Positions 1 to 5,508 of a stretch of 7,934 nucleotides of DNA are shown here, piece after piece (within the stretch, counting starts at the first letter, position 1; every line of letters starts with the position of its first letter). The notes below the pieces were generated by a model that saw only the letters and a program-made list of their open reading frames with translations, was not told the DNA's origin and did not search any database. The position numbers were made by a program, and so were the translations under genes. Origin of the DNA: Acidimicrobiaceae bacterium (GTDB lineage: Bacteria > Actinomycetota > Acidimicrobiia > Acidimicrobiales > Bog-793); the NCBI GenBank assembly GCA_003170375.1, contig PMZN01000072.1, positions 1 through 7,934 on the forward strand, written 5' to 3'.

Positions 1-295
1 CGAACAGGTAGATCGCGAAGTACGAGATGTGGTTGTTCAGGAAGTACTTGAACACTACGTAGTAGACGCACAGGATCAGTGCAGGGTTCAGGAAGGACCA
101 CAAAAAGCCGAGAACGCTGTTCTTGTAGCGGACCTTCAGCTCCTTGCGAATGAGAAAGACGACCAGCTCGCGCGCCTGCCAGATCTCGATGAACCGATTG
201 CGGAGGCTCACCTTCGCGGAGACGACTCGCGATGGGAGTTGTCGACGGTCGCCAAGATCCGCGTCAAGGAGCGAACCCGTCGGTGTAACTTCCAT
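1..295 (-). CDS. ABC-2 type polysaccharide export permease, N-terminal part (cut by window edge)
   Basis: The first 98 residues of a Wzm/TagG-like permease, the membrane subunit of ABC transporters that move lipid-linked polysaccharide or teichoic acid across the cytoplasmic membrane. After a polar N-terminus (about residues 1-41) comes the family signature: R42-E43-L, then IRKELKVRYKNSVLGFLW at about residues 49-66, followed by the first membrane segment rich in Leu, Val, Tyr and Phe (about 61-86). The signature and segment are read directly; the substrate class is family knowledge. The ATG at 295-293 is chosen because the signature lies at the usual distance from it, and a TAGGGT -10 box sits 7 bases upstream, suggesting a leaderless or near-leaderless message. 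The gene is divergent from the coiled-coil and tandem glycosyltransferase genes. The rest of the permease and any ATPase partner lie outside the window. Another ABC-2 exporter is possible, but the glycosyltransferase neighbours favour glycan export. Confidence 0.9.
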   Translation of the reverse strand, partial: MEVTPTGSLLDADLGDRRQLPSRVVSAKVSLRNRFIEIWQARELVVFLIRKELKVRYKNSVLGFLWSFLNPALILCVYYVVFKYFLNNHISYFAIYLF

Positions 296-302
296 CCCCC
301 GC

Positions 303-308
303 ACCCTA
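303..308 (-). promoter_or_regulatory. Candidate -10 box of the permease gene
   Basis: On the minus strand the hexamer TAGGGT fits the actinobacterial TAnnnT -10 pattern. It ends 7 bases before the ATG at 295, so transcription would begin at or next to the start codon. I see no convincing -35 box 16-18 bases further upstream. Only a run of G, not a clear Shine-Dalgarno sequence, precedes the ATG. Confidence 0.45.
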
Positions 309-413
309 GCCAAGAAAGGCTCTTCCCGGCAGACGCGGCAAGCTTTGGCGCAACCAGTGTCACCACCTCGCTTGGGCACGACCCGGTAAGCTCCACCACA
401 GAACGAGCGCACC

Positions 414-420
414 GAAGGAG
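414..420 (+). promoter_or_regulatory. Ribosome binding site deciding the GTG start at 431
   Basis: GAAGGAG is a strong Shine-Dalgarno match ending 10 bases before the GTG at 431. An in-frame TTG at 425 is only 4 bases away, which is too close to be preferred. The site argues against any start further upstream, although the frame stays open back to position 29. Confidence 0.65.
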
Positions 421-430
421 ACGATTGACC

Positions 431-802
431 GTGGCGTCCATCGGCCGACGAGGTTGGCGCCAGGCGAAGACCAGCTTGACGACAAAGTTCGACAGACGTG
501 TGACGCTGCCGCTCGCGGACGCGCTTGAACGCGTCACCCAGCTGCAGGACCAGGTTGCCGAACTGACCGACGTCGTCAAAGTGCAGGTCGAGATGGGCAA
601 CCAGACGACCGAGCTCCTCGGGCGTCTTCTCGCTACTGCTTGCAGCCGTCTCGAGGCGCTCGAAGACTCTCCCGGCCGGGTCACGACGGCCGGGGTGACC
701 GCAACCGAGGTGACGGCGCGCGGGTCCAGCGAGAGCACGGAGAACCAGCCTCGCGATGAGGCAGGGGCGTCTTCTGCCTCCGAGGACCCGTCGCAGCACT
801 GA
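431..802 (+). CDS. Small coiled-coil protein of unknown function
   Basis: A predicted 123-residue cytoplasmic protein with no signal peptide or membrane segment. Residues 1-27 are basic. Residues 28 to about 79 look like a coiled coil: hydrophobic positions L28, A31, V35, L38, V42, L45 and V49 alternate by 3 and 4. The tail from about residue 80 is rich in Thr, Ser, Glu, Ala and Gly and is probably disordered. I do not recognise a family. The GTG start is chosen because GAAGGAG precedes it and because third-position G/C and protein-like composition begin there; the frame upstream is antisense to the permease and looks like noise. It ends 18 bases before the tandem glycosyltransferase, so the two are probably cotranscribed. 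A role in assembling or measuring a polysaccharide is possible from position only. The opposite strand is also open (208-822) but its translation is Ser/Arg-rich and not credible. Confidence 0.7.
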   Translation: MASIGRRGWRQAKTSLTTKFDRRVTLPLADALERVTQLQDQVAELTDVVKVQVEMGNQTTELLGRLLATACSRLEALEDSPGRVTTAGVTATEVTARGSSESTENQPRDEAGASSASEDPSQH

Positions 803-820
803 GCCTCGGCCCCCTTCAAC

Positions 821-3199
821 ATGACCTCCGGCCCTGTCGTACTCGACCTTCAAGCACTCCAGAACCCGGGCTTGCGGGACCGAGGGGTCGCCCGGTACGC
901 CTATGAGCTCGCGGTGGCCCTCGAGCGCGAACACCCTCAGCTTGTAGGCCGCTACCTGCTCAATCCCGACCTGCTGCCACCCGGCGATCTTGGGCCCCTC
1001 CTTGGATCGGGAAAAGTCGACTATGCGGGGGTGTCCGACCCGGTTGTCCCGGGAGCCCGTGTGCTTCACGCGTTCCCGCCCTTCGACCCCGGCGTTCCGA
1101 TCGGTCGCATATGGCCCCGATGGGCCCACGAGAGAGGCCTGCGGTTCTGCGCGACCGTGTACGACCTGATCCCTCCCGGCCACGACGGCTCGTCCCTCGA
1201 CGACCTCCGGCGGAGGACCAGGAACTCGGGCCGTAAGGAGGTGCTGCGCGCTGCCGACGCACTACTGACGATCTCACCCGCCCAAAGTCGGTCGCTGGTG
1301 AGCAATCTCGGCGTCGACCCGAGGAAGTTGCACGTTGTGGGCGCGGGCACGGAGCGGCAATTCATGCCCGCAACAACACGAGAAAGTGCCTTCCTGCTGG
1401 CGCAGGCAGGCGTGCCTGACCTCGAGCCCTCCTTTGTCCTCTACCCCGCCGCAAGCGACGATCACGACAACGTCGAGGCGCTCATCGGCGCCTTCGCCCG
1501 CTTGCCTGAGGCATTGCGCAACTCGCGTCAGCTCGTCCTCTCCGGTTACTTTCCCGGACCGACTGCAAGCCGCTTCAGGCACTTGGCGGCTGCCGAGGGC
1601 ATCGATGGACGAGTCCTGTGCACAGGAGAGGTATCGAAGGAGTCGATGCTTCGCCTCTACCAGGCGACCGAGCTCCTGTGCTTCCCTTCCCTCTTCCACG
1701 GCTACAACCTTCGCGTCGCGGACGCAATGGCATGCGGCGCTGTAACCATCGTGTCGGACGTGGACCTCTTGAGGGACCTGGTCCCGCCCGAAGCCCGTTT
1801 CGACCCGTCAAATCCGGCTGCTATCAGCGCCTTGATCGAACGAGGCCTATGCGACGGGGCGTTCCGCGAAACGTCGCGCCTGCACGCTTTGGCTACTCGA
1901 ACGACGTGGGCAGACGTTGCGAACCAGACCGTCGCGGTCTACGAAGCGCTGCTGGCCCGGCCCGGCCGTCCATGGCGCCGTCGTCGTCGGGTAGCGATAG
2001 TCTCGCCCTTCCCGCCCGTGGCTTCTGGGGTCGCGGACTACAGCTTCCGCCTCGTCGAAGAACTGGCCGCTCTCGGCGATCTCGAGATCGACTGCTTCGC
2101 CGACGGCCTCGACTTCTCGCCGGGGCCACCCAGCGCGCCGTCGAGACTCGCGATCTACGACGCGCGGTGCCTTCTCGGCGTGGAAGCCGCCACAGGGGGC
2201 TACGACGACATCGTCTACGTCCTCGGCAACAGCGAGTTCCATGCGGCGGGATTGGCGTCGCTCCGCCGTCGGGGCGGGACGGTTCTGGCCCACGACGTGA
2301 GGTTGAGCGGCTTGTACCGTTTCGCAGCGACCTCGAGAGCGGCCGTGCAGGAAGGGGTTCCCGGCACGCTACGGAGGATCTACGGGCCGCTCCTGCCCGA
2401 GGAGCTGGCCTCGTCGAGCGAGGTCATACCGGCCGAAGCGGAGCGCTACGACCTGCTCATGGGGCGCGAGATCATCGGTCTCGCGGACCGCTTCCTCGTG
2501 ACGTCGGAGGCCGCCGCCCGATTGGCGCGCGTCGAAGCCGGACCGGACCTCGCGCCACGCGTCGCAGTCGTCGGGTTCGCCACCGAGGTCCTCCGAACAA
2601 GAGGCAATTCACCTTCCGGGACTGCCGCCGTCGAGCCCGGCGCTCGGGTCCTTGCCAGCTTTGGCATCGTCGACCCGATCAAGCAGCCTCACAAGGTCTT
2701 GCGCTGCTTCGCGGCCTTGGCGGCGAACCACCCGGACCTCGTAGTTGCCCTTGTCGGCCCCATCAGCACGGACTTGGCCCGTAGTCTCGGGACCCTCGGC
2801 GAGGAGCTCGGCCTGGACGGGCGGTTGTTCATCACCGGGCGAGTCGAGGCTGGGGTCTATCTGGACTGGTTGAGGCGGGCCGAGCTCGCGGTGCAACTGC
2901 GGGCGTCCTTCTCGGGCGAGGCGTCCGCCGCGGTCGGGGACTGCCTTTCTTGCGGGGTGCCCATGATCGTGACCGACATCGGATGGATGGGCGAGCTGCC
3001 TGACGATGTCGCCTTAAAGGTCCCGGTGGACGTCACGCCAGCCGACCTCGCGGAGGCTTGCACGAGGCTCCTCTACGACCCAGCGGCGCGAGAAATGCTC
3101 AGCAAGGAGGCGCGTCGCTACGCTGGCGCCCACACCTTCGAGGTCGCAGCGCGTGCGCTTCTCGACATGCTCGACGAGGCCTCGGTCGTGGCCAGATGA
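821..3199 (+). CDS. Tandem two-domain GT4-like glycosyltransferase
   Basis: A predicted cytoplasmic enzyme of 792 residues built from two fused GT-B domains, likely using nucleotide sugars to extend a surface polysaccharide. Domain 1 (about 1-385) opens with VVLDLQALQ and R21-G-V-A-R-Y, typical of N-terminal GT4 halves in O-antigen-type enzymes. Its donor half has FPSL at 289-292 and AMACG at 302-306, but the usual E-x7-E pair is H293 and D301, and the usual R/K-N loop reads DDHDN (213-217). Domain 2 (about 390-792) starts with VAIVSPFPPVASGVADYS and keeps K621, K625 and a GEAS motif with E700. The arrangement resembles bifunctional polymerases such as WbdA, but sugar and linkage cannot be read. 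The ATG at 821 lacks a Shine-Dalgarno sequence and lies 18 bases after the coiled-coil gene, so coupled translation is plausible. It converges on the minus-strand unit across 36 bases. Confidence 0.88.
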   Translation: MTSGPVVLDLQALQNPGLRDRGVARYAYELAVALEREHPQLVGRYLLNPDLLPPGDLGPLLGSGKVDYAGVSDPVVPGARVLHAFPPFDPGVPIGRIWPRWAHERGLRFCATVYDLIPPGHDGSSLDDLRRRTRNSGRKEVLRAADALLTISPAQSRSLVSNLGVDPRKLHVVGAGTERQFMPATTRESAFLLAQAGVPDLEPSFVLYPAASDDHDNVEALIGAFARLPEALRNSRQLVLSGYFPGPTASRFRHLAAAEGIDGRVLCTGEVSKESMLRLYQATELLCFPSLFHGYNLRVADAMACGAVTIVSDVDLLRDLVPPEARFDPSNPAAISALIERGLCDGAFRETSRLHALATRTTWADVANQTVAVYEALLARPGRPWRRRRRVAIVSPFPPVASGVADYSFRLVEELAALGDLEIDCFADGLDFSPGPPSAPSRLAIYDARCLLGVEAATGGYDDIVYVLGNSEFHAAGLASLRRRGGTVLAHDVRLSGLYRFAATSRAAVQEGVPGTLRRIYGPLLPEELASSSEVIPAEAERYDLLMGREIIGLADRFLVTSEAAARLARVEAGPDLAPRVAVVGFATEVLRTRGNSPSGTAAVEPGARVLASFGIVDPIKQPHKVLRCFAALAANHPDLVVALVGPISTDLARSLGTLGEELGLDGRLFITGRVEAGVYLDWLRRAELAVQLRASFSGEASAAVGDCLSCGVPMIVTDIGWMGELPDDVALKVPVDVTPADLAEACTRLLYDPAAREMLSKEARRYAGAHTFEVAARALLDMLDEASVVAR

Positions 3200-3235
3200 C
3201 GACAACAGCGGTCGAACCCACGAGCTCGGGCGTCC

Positions 3236-4084
3236 TCAGTCGGATCGGTCCGGCCGAAGCACGGCCTTAGCGCTCCAATAGCCAACACGAACAGCCCTCA
3301 CCGCCGGACGGAGCAACGGCCGCCGGTCGGCGACCGCAAGAGCTGAGCGAGCGAAGTCGCCGGGCTTGCGCGGTGCCTGGGGAGACTGTGACGCGGCCGA
3401 GTCCAACTCGGTCAATGTCGTCCCGGATGCCGGAAGCCTGTCCCAACCGGCAAAGTGGGCCGACTCGGACGCCGCAAGCTCTCGCCTTTCTCGAGCCGCC
3501 CTCTTGCGCACGAGCTCGAGCACGTTCTCGGCAGAGACGTCGGTTCCCTCGCCCCATCCGCCGTCGTCGGCATCGACCTCGTGCACACCGTGCTCACGAG
3601 CAAGGCCGATGACCAAGGACTCTTCCGGTCTGCCCACCGCAGCCACAAAACCAGCTCGCTGATCGTCGCCTCCGACAACGATCCGCTCCGCGCTGTGCCA
3701 GAGAAGAAGGGCCGCACGGCCGCCGGGGCCACCGGGAAGATCGTCCAGGCGCTCGAGGCGAAGGACGACCCGGCGCGCGCGTCGCAACGCCAGCGACAAC
3801 GCGACGAGAGACAGCTCTCGCTCCAATCGTCCGGCTCGCTCCCGTACCGGCAGGCCCGGATGCAATTGCACCACGACCGAGTCGAAGCCCGGAACCATCG
3901 TCGCGAGCCTTACGCATCCTGGTATCCCGCCCGTGGTCATGTAGCGGTGGGCAGTCGCGACCGGGTCGGACGCGACAACCTCGACCGTGTGCCCCTCGGC
4001 AAGCAGCCCCACGACCTCTTCGCGCAAAGCCTCCGCGCGGGTACTCTCCGGCGGGGGGAGCGAACCGACGACCAGGACCCTCAT
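3236..4084 (-). CDS. Stand-alone GT-B N-terminal-half protein
   Basis: A 282-residue protein starting MRVLVVGSLPPPE, the first strand and loop of a GT4-like Rossmann fold. Alternating strands and helices follow (VEVVASD at 34-40, VVVQLHPGLP at 70-79, RRVVLRLERLDDLPGG at 104-119, ERIVVGG at 133-139). The donor-binding half is absent: there is no E-x7-E motif and no GGR-type loop with K. From about residue 170 the chain is polar, with a charged segment at about 192-204 and a basic C-terminus. Full GT4 enzymes are about 350-420 residues, so this is roughly half a domain plus a tail. The reading frame is intact, so it may be a partner or regulatory subunit rather than a broken gene. The ATG at 4084 is chosen because the fold begins exactly there; the frame stays open upstream but overlaps the preceding gene. 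It lies 43 bases downstream of the complete glycosyltransferase, probably in one operon. Catalytic activity alone seems unlikely. Confidence 0.75.
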   Translation of the reverse strand: MRVLVVGSLPPPESTRAEALREEVVGLLAEGHTVEVVASDPVATAHRYMTTGGIPGCVRLATMVPGFDSVVVQLHPGLPVRERAGRLERELSLVALSLALRRARRVVLRLERLDDLPGGPGGRAALLLWHSAERIVVGGDDQRAGFVAAVGRPEESLVIGLAREHGVHEVDADDGGWGEGTDVSAENVLELVRKRAARERRELAASESAHFAGWDRLPASGTTLTELDSAASQSPQAPRKPGDFARSALAVADRRPLLRPAVRAVRVGYWSAKAVLRPDRSD

Positions 4085-4127
4085 GGCCGGTCCCCACCAC
4101 TCCCGAGTTCTCGCCGCTCGCTCGATC

Positions 4128-5342
4128 TCACAGCAAGACCTCGAGCGAGCGCTCCATGGCATCGAGCACCGACGGCCACCTGTAGTTGGCGAGCACGTAG
4201 TCCCGCCCCTTACGGGCCAGCTGCGCGGCTTTTTCCGGCGCTTCTGCGACAAACCGCAGGCACTGGCCGAGCTCGAGCTCGTCGGCATAGACGAGGCCCC
4301 CTCCGGAGCGCTCACAGTGCCAGGTGACGACGTCGCTGGCGCCGCTCGCGATGACGACGGTCTCGGCGAGCCAGGCCTCCATGATGGTGCGCGAGAAGCT
4401 CTCGTTCGCGCTCGGCTGCACGAAGGCGTCCGCGGCAGCAAACGCGTCCGGCACCTCGGTGGGCGCAAGGTAGCCGAGATCGACTATCCGGTGCTCGAGC
4501 GACAACGGCACCTGAGCGTGGCCGACACCCACAGTCACGAGATCGAACGGCAGGTGGTGGCGGCGAACTGCGATACCGAAGCCGGCCATCAGCTCCTGCC
4601 AGCCCTTCCCACCTTCGCGTCTGCCCGCGTACAGCACATACGGGCGAAGCAAGTTGTACCGCTTGCGAAAGCCATCCGGGTCGTAGGACTCGGGTATCTT
4701 GACCGCCGCGCCGATCACCGAATGGTGAGAAGCAACCGGCGCTAGCCGATGAGCCAACTGGTGCTCCGGCTCGGAGAGGAACCACACGACTGCGGCGGAC
4801 GCCAGCGCGGCGGCCACAGATCGGAGATACGCGTAAGGCTCGTCGTGCAGACAGGGCATGAGGACTGTCCGCTCCGGTGCGATCCCAGCGCAGTAGAGGG
4901 TCGTCCAGAACAAGTAGGGCGAGAACACGATCGCCGCGTACTCCGCGGCATGGCCTGAGAGGTAGAGGTAGAGGTCCGGAACGCGAAAGCGTCCGTTGCT
5001 CCAAGCGAGCTCGTCGAGCTCGTCCAATTGGTCACCTGACAAGATCTTTTCCTGCGCCCGGTTCCAACCATGGTGGTCCCGGCTCTGCAAGGTTGGGAAC
5101 CGTCGAATCGTCACCGACCCATCTGTGGCCACGCCTGGCGGGAATTCGTTAGCCCACGTGAAATGGTCTTGGGCGCAAGTCGTCAGCACATCGACTTCGT
5201 AACCGCGCTCGGCGAGGCCTTGGGCGGCCTCGCGCACGACAGCCTCCGAACCGCCCACTACGGCATCTCCATACCGCGGTGCCACAAAGGCGATTCGAGC
5301 GTTGCCGGTGGACAATCCCACTTTAAGTGCTCGCTTGACCAC
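4128..5342 (-). CDS. GT4 family glycosyltransferase
   Basis: A complete 404-residue GT-B enzyme that probably transfers a sugar from a nucleotide donor onto a growing glycan or lipid acceptor on the cytoplasmic side. The N-terminal half begins IAFVAPRYG at about residue 17, with the acceptor/donor loop VVGGSE at 28-33. The C-terminal half begins at about 235 with YVLYAGRREGGKGW (R241, R242 and K246 in the donor-phosphate loop) and carries an intact E-x7-E motif, E314 to E322, followed by ASG at 332-334. Length and motif order are normal for GT4. The sugar cannot be read. The GTG at 5342 gives the full frame and has no Shine-Dalgarno sequence; a second GTG at codon 8 (5321) is a real alternative because the fold begins only near residue 17. 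The start lies 31 bases from the divergent secreted-protein gene. It is first in a two-gene unit with the GT-B half protein. Confidence 0.92.
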   Translation of the reverse strand: MVKRALKVGLSTGNARIAFVAPRYGDAVVGGSEAVVREAAQGLAERGYEVDVLTTCAQDHFTWANEFPPGVATDGSVTIRRFPTLQSRDHHGWNRAQEKILSGDQLDELDELAWSNGRFRVPDLYLYLSGHAAEYAAIVFSPYLFWTTLYCAGIAPERTVLMPCLHDEPYAYLRSVAAALASAAVVWFLSEPEHQLAHRLAPVASHHSVIGAAVKIPESYDPDGFRKRYNLLRPYVLYAGRREGGKGWQELMAGFGIAVRRHHLPFDLVTVGVGHAQVPLSLEHRIVDLGYLAPTEVPDAFAAADAFVQPSANESFSRTIMEAWLAETVVIASGASDVVTWHCERSGGGLVYADELELGQCLRFVAEAPEKAAQLARKGRDYVLANYRWPSVLDAMERSLEVLL

Positions 5343-5350
5343 TAGTAGTG
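5340..5350. promoter_or_regulatory. Short inverted repeat over the divergent starts
   Basis: CACTA-G-TAGTG is a perfect palindrome with 5-base arms and a 1-base centre. It overlaps the GTG start of the minus-strand glycosyltransferase and lies 11 bases upstream of the TAAACT -10 box of the plus-strand gene. It could be an operator, but it is short enough to arise by chance. Confidence 0.25.
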
Positions 5351-5361
5351 AAAAACGCGAC

Positions 5362-5367
5362 TAAACT
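5362..5367 (+). promoter_or_regulatory. Candidate -10 box of the secreted propeller gene
   Basis: TAAACT fits the TAnnnT -10 pattern and ends 6 bases before the ATG at 5374, with only GGGCCC between. That spacing predicts a leaderless transcript beginning at the A of ATG. TTGACC at 5335-5340 resembles a -35 box but the 21-base spacer is too long, so the -35 element is unresolved. Confidence 0.5.
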
Positions 5368-5373
5368 GGGCCC

Positions 5374-5508
5374 ATGGACTCTTGCCACAGCGGCCATTGT
5401 GACATGGGTCAATGCCGGGTGACGAGACGCCGGAGCCTGGTCCCGTGCGTCGTCGCTGCCTGTCTCATCGCTGCTTTCACCGTCCCCGCTTTCTCGGCGG
5501 CTTCGGCC
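5374..5508 (+). other. Signal peptide region, residues 1-45
   Basis: A Sec-type signal: TRRR at 17-20, a hydrophobic stretch of Val, Ala, Leu, Ile and Phe at about 21-40, and ASA before G46. Residues 1-16 are odd for a signal peptide, with Cys at 4, 9 and 14 and His at 5 and 8. They would be removed on export or may not be translated if GTG 5419 is the true start. Confidence 0.7.

Larger units (their letters stand above)
296..430. other. Divergent intergenic region between permease and coiled-coil gene
   Basis: A 135-base gap between two genes facing away from each other. It holds the permease -10 candidate on the minus strand and GAAGGAG at 414-420 on the plus strand. A TAAGCT at 387-392 could be a plus-strand -10 box but has no good -35 partner. 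Frames open through this stretch give Arg/Ser/Pro-rich translations without protein-like character, so I see no gene here. Confidence 0.6.

Noticed and set aside
29..430. Open plus-strand frame continuous with the coiled-coil gene
   Set aside because: It is antisense to the permease up to 295 and reads as noise to 430; the Shine-Dalgarno sequence at 414-420 and the change to protein-like sequence support a start at 431.
208..822. Long minus-strand frame opposite the coiled-coil gene
   Set aside because: The translation is Ser/Arg/Val-rich without fold-like pattern, and it would overlap the permease start; it is explained by high GC opposite a real gene.
1618..2784. Long plus-strand frame of 388 codons inside the tandem glycosyltransferase
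   Set aside because: Arg/Gly/Pro-rich shadow in another frame; the 821-3199 frame has clear glycosyltransferase motifs throughout.
3200..3235. Terminator between the converging genes
   Set aside because: No stem-loop of useful length is visible in the 36-base gap.
4085..4468. Upstream extension of the GT-B half protein to 4468
   Set aside because: The extension is Arg/Ser/Pro-rich and overlaps the C-terminus of the 404-residue glycosyltransferase; the Rossmann fold starts exactly at the ATG at 4084.
3455..4745. Two long plus-strand frames antisense to the glycosyltransferase unit
   Set aside because: Their translations are Arg/Ser/Ala-rich and overlap well-supported minus-strand genes; no motif or ribosome binding site supports them.
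4959..4976. Hexamer tandem repeat GAGGTA, GAGGTA, GAGGTC
   Set aside because: It encodes the repeated Leu-Tyr in DLYLYL of the glycosyltransferase on the minus strand; too short and too well explained by coding.
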